Positions 1 to 11,898 of a stretch of DNA of 64,000 nt are shown here, piece by piece (position 1 is the stretch's first letter; every line of letters starts with the position of its first letter). The DNA lies in the NCBI GenBank assembly GCA_904066235.2, contig CAJFCV020000004.1, positions 7,006,001 through 7,070,000 on the forward strand. The letters run 5' to 3'. The DNA is from Bursaphelenchus xylophilus (taxonomy: Eukaryota > Nematoda > Chromadorea > Rhabditida > Aphelenchoididae). The notes below the pieces were generated by a model. It was given only the letters and a program-made list of their open reading frames with translations. It had not been told where the DNA came from and searched no databases. The position numbers and the translations under genes are program-made.

Positions 1-1142
1 GTAAGGTCAAAAGGACAGGCAAAGACAGCGACTCTGGCGTTGGAAACCCGCTTGATATCACCCTCGGCTCCTCTTCGGAAGACCATTCCATTCATAACAT
101 GGGAGGATCCGACTCCAGCTCCAAGAATCTTAACAACTCTGACATTATCCACGTTGAAGTTGGAGGCCTTCTGTGGAACGGTTTGCACTATAAAAAAAAT
201 ATTATTTCGTTTCTTCCGATACATATATATATTAAGTTGATTCAAAAGTTTTCCGCTTTTCGTGACACTTCAAAACAAAATTTCCAGGGCCTGATTGAAT
301 GTATTTTAAAACTGAAAGGATAGATGTATGGGGCAGCCTTCGCAAAATTCTAGACTGGTAGTATTTCATTTTCAACAGGCTTTCTTTCAGAATATTTCAA
401 AAAATATACAAAAAAAAATCTCCGTTTGTGTCAAGATGAATATCACGGGGCCTCGCAATTTTCTTGTTCACTAAAAAATTTTTAAAGACATGGCGGGAAA
501 CTTTTGAGTCAACCTAATACACACCAAACATGACTAACACCACTTACCACAAGCCTTGGCAACCAAATCAGCAATCAGTTCATAGTGATCGTACTGTTTA
601 GACATGATTGAAGCCTTGAGAACCTTCCTGACTTTCTCGAGGTCATAAAGATCAAGTTCTTTTGAAACGACAAGCTCGGGCAAAATCTCAGCTGTCTTCT
701 CAAAGGCCAGTTCGTATCCAGCCGCGATCTCCACCGGTTTCAACCCCTAAATTTATTCATCAATCCGAACGGCTACACTTACCATGTTGATCAATTCATT
801 GGCGTTCTCCAGAAGAGCAGCAGCAAAGATCAGAACAGTATTAGTGTTATCTCCAATCTGTTTCTCTTGCATCTCAGCGGCCATAACCAGCATTCTGGCG
901 GCCGGATGTTGAACTTCCAGTTCCTTCAAGATTGTGGCAGCATCGTTGGTTACAAAGACCTTTTCGATGTGGTTGATAACCATCTTATTCATTCCATTTG
1001 GACCATAGGCCGATTTTATTTGACTGGCCAATTCTACACAGGCCTCGATGTTTCGTTGGACAGCTTCGTCCAATCCTTTGAAGTGCATGGCTCCCTCCTT
1101 CATGAATCGGGAGTAGCCGGACTTTGGTATACCCATCGCCAT
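1..1142 (-). CDS. cct-8: T-complex protein 1 subunit theta (CCT-8), N-terminal part
   Basis: This is the theta subunit of the cytosolic CCT/TRiC chaperonin, which folds actin, tubulin and other proteins using ATP. Exons read 783-1142, 548-746 and 187 down to the left edge, giving about 248 of the roughly 545 residues expected; the rest lies outside the window. The protein starts MAMGIPKSGYSRFMKEG and carries the group II chaperonin ATP motifs (SAYGPNGMNKMV, then NDAATILKELEVQHPAARM and GDNTNTVLIF). The third exon holds the typical stretch NFNVDNVRVVKILGAGVGSS. Both introns join in phase. The start ATG lies 19 bases inside its exon, after a TTTTAG acceptor that may be a trans-splice site. The gene is divergent from APC-11, with about 270 bp between the two starts. 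Identity is secure; alignment is from memory of the family. Confidence 0.95.
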
Positions 1143-1414
1143 CTTGATAGAATCAACCTGGTTACCTAAAACAACAAGAGTTACAAAGATAAAGGAAACT
1201 GGTCAAGCCTGAGATCTACGAAACACCCACATTCGGCCGACAAATTTTATTCGCGAATATTTTTCTCCTTCCTTGGCCTTCTTGGCGTTCGGCGTTTTCG
1301 TGTCAGGACTAAATAAAATAATTCTTTGAGTTATAAATTTTCATAAATAAAGTCTTTGTACTCCATAAATAAATTCTTTGTACTTGTGTTTTTGTGTGAT
1401 TTCCGTAGGGCCTC
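1143..1414. promoter_or_regulatory. Divergent promoter region between cct-8 and apc-11
   Basis: Only 272 bp separate the start codons of two housekeeping genes read in opposite directions, so the region must hold both promoters and any 5' UTR introns. A TAG acceptor ends at 1408, 6 bases before the APC-11 ATG, and an acceptor on the minus strand lies just upstream of the CCT-8 ATG. Both may take a spliced leader. I see no clear TATA element. Confidence 0.4.
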
Positions 1415-1858
1415 ATGAGCACCAAGGAAAAGACAAAGATCAAGTTGGTTCGTTTAGATGGGGTCAAACTACCGACATCTACGTCTTTAAATATTACACT
1501 CAAGGAGATCCAAGTAAATATTTTTTGTTCAATTCATATTTTATTGCTGATTTAGGTTGCCGGAGAATGGAAATGGGTAGAAGGCCGTGGAGATACGTGT
1601 GGTATTTGTCGAGCAGCTTTCGAAGGATGCTGTGTTGATTGCAAGATGCCGGGAGATGATTGTCCCATCGTAAGTTCATTCTGTTCGGTTAAAGTATTGC
1701 TTTTCGTAATTTGCGTGACAAATCGTTCGTTGCAGATTCTTGGAGTATGTTCCCACGCTTTTCACATGCACTGTATCATCAAATGGACCAATTCTCAAGT
1801 TACCCATCAACGACCGGCGTGTCCTCTGTGTCGGCAAGATTGGCGTTATAGCGTTTGA
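1415..1858 (+). CDS. apc-11: Anaphase-promoting complex subunit 11 (RING-H2)
   Basis: APC11 is the RING-H2 catalytic subunit of the anaphase-promoting complex, the ubiquitin ligase that drives exit from mitosis; it recruits the E2 enzyme. Exons are 1415-1513, 1556-1669 and 1736-1858, all phase 0, coding 111 residues. The C-terminal part shows the APC11 signature: [35 protein letters not shown] and CPLCRQDW, which supply the zinc ligands. The N-terminal 33 residues are longer and more basic than in the vertebrate protein (84 residues). The ATG chosen is the first after a TAG acceptor at 1408. The alternative is the close relative RBX1, but the extra cysteines (GCCVDCK) and the QDW ending favour APC11. 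Confidence 0.92.
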
Positions 1859-1955
1859 AATAACAGCCTTCTCGACTTTAAACTTTCCTACGGGTTTTTT
1901 GTTTTTACCTTTTTCTCCTGTATATAATAAAACCAAGCAAAACAAAGTCTGTCGA

Positions 1956-2916
1956 ATGAAGAATTTGAGTGGAACCATGGTGAAGCTGTTTTATTTGCTG
2001 TTAATTTCTTGTTTAATGAGAAATGTCTTTGGCAAGAATGTCTTCGACCAGGTAGATTTGAATCTATCAAGGGGGATATTTGCATGTTTAGTTGACCAAG
2101 AAAGGGGACACGATAATAAAAGAGGCCAGAACGGATAATATGACCAGAGAATGCTCTTGCGACGAGGAGAACTTCTGTGGGACCGAGATCAAAGAAGAAG
2201 TGTTCGACTGTTTCGAAACTTGCTGGTTTAGCGTTAAATCGGTAGCGTTGAAATGCTTTTGACTGACCTTTTAAGATTACCGATCATCCAGAACAATTAA
2301 AGCAATGTCTGAAGGATAAGGCTTATATCATCGATCAGATAATCAGTTGTTTGCATGAGAAAGCTGAGAGGTGAGCATGAAACACTATGCAGTTTGATTT
2401 ATAATGAGTACTTTGGGGATACTGTAACTTATTTTTCTAGCTGCGTCCCGGGAATGGATGGACCTCAGATTCATTACATAGACATCAACAAAATAATCAA
2501 AAGCGCGGATGCCCAAATCCATTTACAAGCGGACAAGTTCACAAAGACCCTACCAAATAGTGCCAGAGATCTTTTGGAGGCCGCGATCACCGTCGGGACT
2601 TGTGTAAAAGAATGTTTTCAAGAAAAGAACCAAGGTGGATTTTGCTTTGATCACAAAGGGTAGGAAGGATTACAGTAGCCGTAATTAAATCTCAGTTGTC
2701 AACCCAAGATTGAGACCAAAGAGATGAGAAATGCCTTGAAAAAGTGCTCTAAGGAATTGGAATGGCAAAAAGAAGCGGCCGAAATGTGTGATTGTGCTTA
2801 TAAAGCTGGTGTAGGGTAAGAAAGAGCTGCTCCGGTCACATTGATATTTAATTTCCAGACGCGTCCAACAATACTGCGATATGATACATGCGATGAACAG
2901 ACACAAGCCAAGCTGA
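1956..2916 (+). CDS. Secreted cysteine-rich nematode protein, unknown function
   Basis: Six exons (1956-2051, 2092-2241, 2276-2370, 2441-2659, 2696-2815, 2859-2916) join in phase to code 245 residues. The N-terminus has a signal peptide (MVKLFYLLLISCLMRNVFG; an in-frame ATG seven codons upstream gives a slightly longer form). The mature part has about 16 cysteines in two similar halves. The first half contains CSCDEENFC and CFETC; the second contains CVKECFQ and CDCAYKAG. This two-fold pattern of spaced cysteines in predicted helices suggests a disulfide-stabilised helical domain, such as the nematode CPG4-like secreted families, but I cannot place it firmly. It is probably extracellular. It lies about 100 bp after APC-11 on the same strand, so co-transcription is possible but not shown. 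Confidence 0.75.
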
Positions 2917-2993
2917 TTTTAAAATTTTATCTTTTAGAAAGAGAAATAAATCACAATTATCATTTATTATACATCAAACACCGATCTAAGTCC

Positions 2994-4714
2994 TCAGGCC
3001 ATACTCTCCACAGCTGAACGGGCCTTATTGCGAGTTGTAATTGTCGATCGAGTCTTGGGATGTCGTATGGGGACCTTGACCTCATCCGGATCGAGTTCAT
3101 TATCACTGTCATCAGCTGGAGTTGGGGTCCGATCTTCTTGTGCCCGTCTAGATCGGGGATTGCTTGGAGCATCTTGTTCCCGGTCGAAGTTCGAGATTAA
3201 CTAAAAATTAAGTTAAGAAGTACAGCAATTATACTCACAGAACCCAATAAGACACTCACCTCATCAAGGTTATACCGTGATCTAAATTCCATGTAGAAGC
3301 TCTCTACTTCTTCCGCTGATCGGTTATCCAGTCGATTCGAGATTTCATCAAAGTTGAGCCCTAGTTCCCGGAATCCTCTGACCAGAATAACCTTCTCGGC
3401 ATCAGTCCATTCAATATTTTTACGAATTTGATTCAGTTTCGATTCTTTAAAACACTCAAAATGCTCTCTGAAAATAAAAAAAAATTACATTACAGAACAA
3501 AACTGAACACTTAATAGGCTTACTCTTCATAATTGTAGTCTAAAGGAGCATCCAGATTCTTTTGGATGTATTCATCGTCTTCCAGGCTTACGCTGAACAC
3601 ACGTGGTTTCCCGAATATTTCGTTATAAAAGGCGCATACATTACACGAGACGTTTGCATTTACGTCATCATTGGATGAGCCCGCACAGTTTTTGCATTCT
3701 CTTCTCGAGGTTATTATACCATCGTCAGTTCTTCTAAATATAAATATAAATAAAAAGAGAAGTCACTCTTACTCCATCATTGCTGGGCATACCCACCGGG
3801 ATTCTCCGTAACATAGTCGATGTAGAAGTTCGTATCGCTTTTCCACAACTCTGGCTCTGGCGTCTGCGTACCCGTATTTCTCAGAAAACTACAAAAGGAT
3901 TACAATTGATTGGCTTTAACAATATCAACTTGGACTAAAAATAAGCAGCCGAAGTAAAACCTACATATTTTTGTACATGTTGAACCTTCCGTCCTTGAGC
4001 TAACTTCTTCACCAATTCCTGAACTTCTCTGCTCTTCCAAACATACTGAGGTAAAGGTAATTTCTCAAAGTCTTCCAAAGCCTTGGCCAGATTGTAATCT
4101 CTTTCAAATAGATGTTTCAAAGCCTAAAAAGAATAAATGGATAAATAAAATTAGCTCACCTGATCTCCATCAACAGATCTGCAGACTCTAGCCAATTCTA
4201 TGTATTTCCTGACATTCGGATTCCATTGGAATTCTTCCTTTGGCAGCCACATCACAGACTCCCTTTCTTCTTCATCTGGAATTCCATTTTCTAAAAGCTC
4301 GGGGATATCGGCTTGAAATCCATCACCAATCCCTGGCTGATCTTGAGGTCTCTTCTTGTTCTCCTTATCAGTTTGAAGAAATCGTTGATCAGCCGGCTTT
4401 CTGACAGATCTTCTAGTCACAACATCTTCTGTTTTCTCTTCGGTAGCAATCGTTCCCGAGGATCGCAGTCTTCGAATGGCTGGGGGTGTTCCAAAAACAT
4501 CTTCTTCAGCCACTTCCGAGCACGCTGACATTGCACGAGACGGAGTTCCAGGTCGACTCTAAACGTATTTGATGATCTCCAATACTAGTCATCTTACCTC
4601 TGATACCGCTTCATTCACCGGAGTATCCACTTCCATATTGAGCTCTGACGGGACATCCAATGACGTTTCTTCGGGATCAGACGTTGATTGTTGTGCATCT
4701 TCAGGAGTTGACAT
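2994..4714 (-). CDS. ELM2 / GATA-like zinc finger / SANT chromatin protein
   Basis: Seven exons (4598-4714, 4160-4558, 3965-4123, 3773-3888, 3524-3733, 3260-3467, 2994-3200) close in phase to code 471 residues. Residues about 114-195 form an ELM2 domain (GIGDGFQADIPELL, then ALKHLFERDYNLAKALEDF), which in MTA, MIER, RERE and CoREST proteins recruits class I histone deacetylases. Residues 200-245 look like a degenerate SANT repeat. Residues 277-310 form a GATA-type finger, with C277, C280, C294 and C297 and the ending CNVCAFYNEIFGKPR. Residues 354-400 form a SANT domain (EWTDAEKVILVRGF, then SNRLDNRSAEEVESFY). The first 110 residues are acidic and serine/threonine rich. It is probably a nuclear corepressor subunit. 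The domain order is unusual (see findings). No orthologue is assigned. Confidence 0.85.
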
Positions 4715-6790
4715 TGTTGAAAGACGAAGGCTGAAAAAATTATTCATCAAGATCAACCAGCTTATCAAACTCTGGCCTATATAAAAGGACCGCGCCCTAA
4801 AAAATATTTATACCTAAAATCTTAGTAATCAACAGAAAGTTTTTATTTTTCTGCCGAAATCAGCGAGAGAGTATCTAACATTGCGCCGAAATTTGAAATT
4901 TTCGGATGTGCAATCATTACTAAGTGATCGGAATTATTTTTATTATTATGCAGACGTTGAGACAATCCGCGACGCGCGAAGCCCCGGTTTATTGTTCCCC
5001 TACAGCGCCTCAGCCATTCGAGACGCACAGAAAATGAGTGCGGAAGAGGAATTTCCCTGCCGCCCTCCGCAAGCCGCGCGCTCTCTCGCTCATCCAAAAA
5101 ACGCCGAATCCAGAGAAACAGATGAAATCGGAAGACGTCGATGGACTTGGAAGTCAGAATCAGCCTTACGAGCGAGTTGCAGGGAATCAGTTTGCCAGGG
5201 AAAACAATATTCACATACCTCGAAAAGACGGAGGAAAAAAAGGAGAGCATGGTTGGGAATCAAACAATATCGCGAAGTTTTTTTTGAAAAATTGTAGAAA
5301 CAATTTTACAGTAGGGTTGTTAATCTGACGGATTTTTTCAATCTGACGTCAAATTGGCGTCATTTCCGGAATTTTGGCTAAATTGAAACTTCTGAGATAC
5401 GAAACTTTCAAACGCGGATTTGCCATAGACTACAATGGATATTAATGTTATTCGTAACTGTATTTTCTGCTTATTTCATCGGTCGCTTTGACAAGTAGGG
5501 GCAATTTGGTCTCTAAAAATTTTACATTCTTATGCTTTTTTGTGTAGAAAAAATCAGCAAAGATTTTCCAAAAAAGTTCAACTTGACATGACGAAAATGA
5601 CGGCGATTTGACTATGTTACAGTAATCTTAAAAGGTTTGTAACCGAGAATGTACTCGACCAAAGTATGTTTTGCAAAACTCAAACGAACAAAAATCATTC
5701 GAAAAAATAAGTTCTTGCCAAAGAGTTGCCCCAATGTTATTTTCACTCACACTTGAGAACCTAAGTAATTATAATTTCCCCTATGAAAACAAGGATTCCC
5801 AATGACTGTAAATCCAAACCACAAACATATTCGTCGCTCTTCCAAACATCTGTATGCCCAGAAACCGGCCATTGACTAATTATTTAATATTTAGTCAGAA
5901 CGGGTATTAATGCCGAGTTTTCTGCAATGAAGTCTCGATTTGCAGAGATTTATCTGTTCCAATCTTACTGTAATTTCCGTACCCTTCTTGCGTCAGACGT
6001 GTTGATTCGGCGAAATGTCTGTTCGATTTCTTTGTCAGTTTATCTGTACACTTCTTTATGAATAAATGCCATCCCAGATTTACTTTACAAAAATGTTTTC
6101 AATCCCAAAAACAAAGTTATCCCACATTTCCAATAACATTCTTCTTCTTTTTGCTGCATTGAATTAAGAAATTCATCCATAACACGTCCTCCGCCCATTC
6201 CTCCCTCAACCTTGTTAGACTCTATTCACGAGATTTACACTTTACGATTCCGATATTACACTTGGCGTTCGTTTGATCATATTTTATTGAATATATATTA
6301 CTACCAATAATTATAAGATGCCTGTAATGTTTTGTTTGAAGGAGTAGGAGATCATTTGGTTCTTTGGGAAATGACACCGAAGGAAGATGTAATTACCTAT
6401 GAAATTACCGACAAGACATTCAATATTACTTACACACAATCTAAAGTCACTTGAACAGAATAATAGTGTCGATTAAAACAAAATGCTTAAAAAAAGTAAC
6501 CCGAAGTCATGTTGGAATGATAATCGAGGATATAATCTGTGGAACCGGGAACAAGACGTCTATGGGATATGGGGACATCTAACACAACAATCTAAACCAA
6601 TTATATACATGGGGGATATGTGGAACAAAGAGATGACTAGAGGGACTACAGGGACTATCGAGTATTGGTGGGGCTGTAAGCAGTACAGTGGAGGTTTTGC
6701 GGTTTTCTTTAAATGCGTGGCAGCGGCCGGCTGACCGTGCTCGAGACTTCAGGTCTGAATATCGAATATTGAATATCATCAAGGATTCGG
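4715..6790. other. Intergenic region, no convincing gene
   Basis: About 2.1 kb lies between the start of the ELM2 gene and the end of the BED/hAT gene. The part from 4840 to 5290 is less AT-rich and has overlapping open frames on both strands (a 138-residue one on the plus strand), but these have no family resemblance and conflict with each other. It could be the promoter of the ELM2 gene. From 5300 to 6480 the sequence is AT-rich with many short repeats containing TTACAGTAA. I see no RNA gene. Confidence 0.5.
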
Positions 6791-9700
6791 TTACCGTAAT
6801 TTGAGGAAAGTCCCGATCTGTTCGGCACTCAATTTGGTGGAGGGTAGATTTATTTTGAGAGGGCGTGAAGCCGAGTGGACCCCCAGAATAAAGCGGCCAA
6901 ACTTGGACAGCTTGGGGAAATTGGTTTCGCCGAATGTCGACCAGAACTCCAGTAATGATCTGTAACGGAGAATGAAAAAAATCCAGAAAATACATTCAAT
7001 CCATGCCTTAATTACTCACCTAATTTTACTCTGGCCAAATGGAGTCCGAAGATAACATTCTAATTCGTCGTCTTCCATGGCGCAATCCTCCAGTTTGGAA
7101 AGGAAATTTCGCCGTTTTCTGGCTGGTTCTCCATCGTCCGACCTGGTGGAATCTCGCTCTCTTTTCATCTTATTCAAGCCACTCACATCCTTGATGCTCG
7201 AGTAAATGTTGATTCTAAAAATGAATTCTTATTTTGGGAGTAGGGTAAACAAAATGTAACCCTAGAACTCTTTGTCCTTAGGCTGAATCATGCTCACCAG
7301 GACCATAAAAGAAATAAACTATGGATTTAATCAATGAATTGTAAGAAAATTTTAAAATAATTTTGAAACAAAAATATGAATCCCACTTACTTCTGCATGT
7401 CAGTGCATATTAATTGGAGACTTCTGATCTTGGGATTAAGCACCGTGGACATGTAATGCTCCTTGGTCAGATGTTTATTCACCCATTCTTTCAGCTTCTC
7501 CTCAGCATTCTTTCTAATCGCCCGTCCCCAATCCAATTCTTTCTTCATATTCTTATTCAAATCATCATTAATTTGAATGTCATCGCCATCGACTTGTTCG
7601 TATTCATCTAGAAGATTGAAGAAATTGGGGACGATCGCCTGGAAGGTGAGGTCCTTGTCCTCTCCGAATTCCTTGAAGGTGTCATAATAACTCTCGAGGA
7701 AGACTTCCACCTTCTCCACAAACGCCCAATCGGTTGTTTTCATTTTCTCAAACAGTTCTAAAAGGCAAGTAACTTAAGGCACTCAAAATATGACTTACGA
7801 TTCGCTGAAAGTAACTCTAATGTTTTGGCAATCTTCCCAACGTTCTCTCGCACAAATTTCAATGTCAAATACAGCTCAGAAAGGTTGTCGGTCATCAGCA
7901 AAGCACTTTCATTCAGCTCTCTTGTCATCAGACATGCAGGGATTTCATCGATAAACAAATTCTTCTGAATCAGGTAATCCAGCACGCTATTACAGGTGCG
8001 AATCGTCTCTTGGACAATGTCCAAATCGGGGGCCTGTTCAAAGCATTCATTCACTATGCCGTTCAAAGCTCGCACAACATTCCTGATGACTCGGACGTTG
8101 GACGGAAGGCCGTTGATCTCCTTTTCATCATCAATCTCGGAACAGAGCGTTAAGAGGATTTGTCTGGCATCGAACAGATTGTATTCATGCATCACTTCTT
8201 GTAATAAACCCATGAAATCCTCCATCGACGGACTTTGACACGCTCGGACTCTGGAATATGGAAATTATTTTAGTCAAACCGCCTATACATATAGCGGAGA
8301 TTAACAATTGGGGAAACTGAAAGTTAAGGCAACAGGATCGCAGGGTTCGGTGGTGCAGGTTCGGGTGATGGATTTTTGGGTTGGTGAAATTCGCGGGTGA
8401 TGAAGAAAATATTGTACTGCAGGCTACCAAATATCACGTAACATTGTTAAAGTTTGAAGATTTTTACAATTTTATTCCCTTTTGGGGTTTCGACCATCAG
8501 GTATCCAAGAATATACGATTTTTTTACAATTTTATTCCCTTTTGGGGTTTCGACCATCAGGTATCCAAGAATGGAACCCATTTTAAAGTAGGAAATTTCT
8601 TGGGTGACCTGGACGATGTCATGACCATTATTGTAAGTATGAAGTGACATTGAAATCTTCGAAAAAACAAAAGTTTTATTCAGGGGTAATCAAACACGGA
8701 GAATTCAATAATCAAGTCCGTTTTGCTCAAATATCAATGTTAGCACTATTATTATTTTTATAATTGTACGGAATACTAAAAACCACGGTAAAATTTTTGC
8801 AATCAATTGAATATTAAGTCATATTTAGTAATCATCAGAAGAATATTTTCGTCATTACCCCAAAATTCACCTACTCCGAAAATCCATCACCCGAATAAGC
8901 GATCAGCCGAATGGGCACACCAGAATTTTTCATCACCCGAATGCGCATCACCTGAATACTATTCTCGACCCCACTCATAATTTGTCGACCCCATAATTGG
9001 CAGAATCCGAGAATCCGTTGGAATGTCATAGATTGCCTTATATCTTTGCAAAAAATGTAATTTGGGAAAAATATGAATTGTAGGTGTAAACTTTTCAAAA
9101 AATTGTAACTTTGAAAAAAGTGTTAATTTTGATGTAACACTGTTAGGAATGATATTATATTGGAAAATTTGTTGTAAGCGTAAAAATGGAAGTGTAATTT
9201 TTTTTGTTTGAAAAGTGTGATTATTCAGCCTTCACAACTATTTAGAATTAACATTTTTTCAAATTTGTTTTTGAAAGATTTAAGCTTACAATTGATAATT
9301 TATCCGATTTACACTTTTTTACAAGGATGTAAGGGTATCTATGACACTCCAACGGATTCTCTGAATCTGCCTATTATGGACCCTGTCGTAATTTTCAGTT
9401 TCCCCATTTATCTTTTTCCCCAATCATAAAAGTACATAAACCTTTAAAAAAACTCTTAAAAGTACTTTTCTTACTTCAAAGGGCGTTGCGTAATTTGCCA
9501 TTCATCGGTTATATAGTTGGCCATGATGGATATGAACTGCTCATCGCCAAATTTGATGATCTGTCCCAGTAAAGAGATGCCAATGTCCTTCAGCTGGTCC
9601 ATATCTTGCTTGGTAGCGGCTCGTATCGCATCGTCTTGGGCCATTACAACCTGGAATTGGGGTAAGTAAGATAAGAAAGAGGCTGGAGATGAAATCCCAT

Positions 9701-11898
9701 CTGCTCTGAGGGTTTGTGGGGGCGAGATGAAACCCGAGAATGTCTTCAAAAGGTCTTGGAGACTAACCTCACGCATTTGTTGGGCACTGGGTATTAGATT
9801 GCGGACCGGATCAAAGCTGTTCGAGACGTGGTTATCACCATGGGAACGTCGGCCGATGAATAGCACCGTTTCGATGAGGTTCTTGAAGCCTTCGCCCTGG
9901 AAAAGAAAAGTAATGAGAAATCCAGAAAACTAATTCGGGAAACCCCGACTCGAAAAAGGCCAGGTTTAAAGTTTCACGGATGTTACACTCGATTTATGAG
10001 CAATGGAAACGGAACTTACTGCCACAACATCGCTGTTGTGCATGTCTTGGGCACAGAACTTGAGAACCGCCTGGGCAAACAACTGTTTATCGGCTTGAGT
10101 GAACACGTAGCCAGCCCCAGTTACGACTACTGGAGGTACTGGAGTCGTCGCTCTTAACTGTTGGCTGGAGCCTGGTCTTGTTGGAGCCTTAACTGGTTTC
10201 TGGCTTGGAGTAAGATGCTGACATTGCTGTAGGAGAGTCGGGGTCGTCACATTCGACCGACTGCCGCCCAAATTGGTGCTAATCCCAGACCCTCCGATGC
10301 CTAGATTTGCAACCCCAACCGCGGATCCAGCCCGTTGAAGTGGAGGAACAGCTGCATTTGGATGCAAAAGACCTGTTGTATTACTCGTGGTGGTGGTTGT
10401 AGTAGAACTATGCCCTGCTGAATGCGATCTGAAGAATCCTCGATGATGTTCGGGAAGGGATTCGATCGATGTTGAACTGTGAGAAAGGCCGGACGAAGTG
10501 TATCCGGTGGATCCTAAAGAACTTCCCAACGAGCCATGATAACCCTGATATGCGAATGCTTCCCGTGCTGCCGTCGTGCTGTGCTGAGGGTCGTTCTGTT
10601 CTTGAACATCCGGGGAATTGGGGCCGAATCCGTGAACGGACTCGAAGGAAGAGGACTGGGTCCCGCTCTGGTCTTGTGTCTCGCTTCTGCAACACATCAG
10701 ATTTTCATATTAGACGCCTACCGTGGGAACGACGAGCGATAACTGCTGCCCATGGAGCAGCGATGCCGGGTCATGTTACCGGTGCCCCCGCCCGTGTCCG
10801 TGTACAATACCTTGCATGCATAACAGGCAACGTACGGGAGGCGGTTTCCGGTCTGTTTGTCGACCACCTGACCGAACAGGTTCCACACGTCGGAACGGCC
10901 ACGTTTCCGAACCAACTCGAAGCGGCCCTTGTTGTGGCGGATGTCATTCTGGATCTCCTGTTTCCTGGGAATGTTCTGTTCGGCCAGTGGAATGGAGCTG
11001 CTCGTGGACGCTGTCGACTCTGTGGAGGGCTGAAACCGGATCTAGAGCTCATTAGACATGCTTACGTGACGGTTCGGATCGAACAGTTTACGTTCCTCTT
11101 GCCGTAAGGCCTCTTCTGCGCTGATATCACTCTGTGAAAGAGCGAAGTAAATTTATAAATAACACAACACTTACGTTGGCAATAGCGCCGAGTGTCAAAG
11201 CCTTGTTCAACAACCAATTATTGGGCTGATTCAGAAACTCCGAGTTCGACACCATGGCCATTAAGTCGTCTTTACTCGTGTCTGAAAAAAGGAATTTCAT
11301 AATCCGGCCCCAAACCCTTAAAATGACTTGTAAAGTACTTATCCCCCATTATCCGGGAGATTCGTCGGGAATACTAGGTGGAACGTAAAGCCTCGTCTCT
11401 CAATGTCTTCAGAGATTTAATAAAGACTCGAGGACAGTCTTCTGGGCCAGACTTACATGGACTTTCCTGTTTGACGCCGCATAAAAGGCTCAAAGCATTG
11501 GAAGAAAGGTCCGTCATTGACGTAATTCCACCCGGATTTGGATTAGCGGACAGTCCGCCATTCACCTGGTTGTTGGCATTTTGCATGGCGGCAACCGCAG
11601 CAGCCAATTTGGAGTAGTCGTCGCTGGCCAAAGGCTGTTGGGTCAGCGAGACCAAGGGCTGGGAGGGGACTACTGACAGAGACTGGCTGGACTGGACTGG
11701 CTGAGCGGGCGGCGGCTGAACGACCTGCTGCAGCTGATGATCCTGGTCCTCATCCTCGATGGCGGCGCTCTTGCGCAGCGCTCGGCTGCGGTCCACTCGC
11801 GAAATGATGTCCGTCGTCGCTGGGTCCGTTGCGCGAATCACACTGGACTGGCGCGGGAGTGGAGGAGTTTCTAGGGCCTCCAGCCGGCACCAGGATGG
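6791..11898 (-). CDS. BED zinc finger / hAT transposase-derived protein (5' end uncertain)
   Basis: A hAT-type transposase fold preceded by a BED finger, split into eleven exons: about 11457-11898, 11175-11281, 11066-11131, 10722-11029, 10020-10686, 9768-9896, 9475-9650, 7799-8250, 7391-7757, 7020-7214 and 6791-6959. All join in phase for about 1025 residues. The BED finger (RSDVWNLFGQVVD, CYACKVLY, NMTRHRC) lies near residues 250-290. It is followed by a serine/threonine/glycine-rich linker, the hAT DNA-binding segment (AVLKFCAQDMHN, then GEGFKNLIETVL), the RNaseH-like core, and the C-terminal dimerisation region (ELECYL, then LLEFWSTFGETNFPKLSKF). Many introns, no inverted repeats at its ends and a regulatory-type low-complexity N-terminus suggest a domesticated gene of the ZBED/DREF kind. 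No ATG is found in frame in the first exon listed, so an upstream exon must exist. Confidence 0.85.
8338..8972. mobile_element. MITE-like inverted-repeat element, family D copy 1
   Basis: This lies in the 8251-9474 intron of the BED/hAT gene. The left end (about 8355-8440) and the right end (about 8818-8910, read on the other strand) share roughly 85 bases, including TTCGGGTGATGGATTTT and GTGATGACGAAAATAT-like runs. The terminal part carries repeated ATTCGGGTGATG motifs. A second copy is at 17276-17656. Target duplication and exact ends are not clear. Confidence 0.7.
8461..8580 (+). repeat. Exact 60-bp tandem duplication
   Basis: Two consecutive copies with a 60-base period start at 8461 and 8521; the matching core (TTTTTACAATTTTATTCCCT onward) runs about 52 bases without a difference. 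It lies inside the left half of the MITE-like element. The near identity implies a recent event. Confidence 0.9.
8978..9397. mobile_element. Palindromic MITE-like element, family E
   Basis: The left arm (8978-9115) and the right arm (9240-9397, read on the other strand) share AGAATCCGTTGGANTGTCAT and flanking sequence for over 100 bases with moderate divergence. There is no coding potential. It sits next to the family D element in the same intron of the BED/hAT gene. Exact ends and target duplication were not resolved. Confidence 0.7.

Noticed and set aside
4881..5328. Overlapping open frames of 96 to 138 residues on both strands
   Set aside because: Three frames compete in the same GC-richer block and none has a domain, signal peptide or splice context.
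5305..5640. Possible weak inverted repeat (GTCAAATTGGCGTCATTTCCG-like words)
   Set aside because: Only about 20 bases match with several differences; not enough to call an element.
7260..7318. Possible small exon in the BED/hAT gene between 7214 and 7391
   Set aside because: It introduces a stop in the required phase, while direct joining of 7391-7757 to 7020-7214 closes in phase and gives a natural sequence (TDMQKINIYSSIK).
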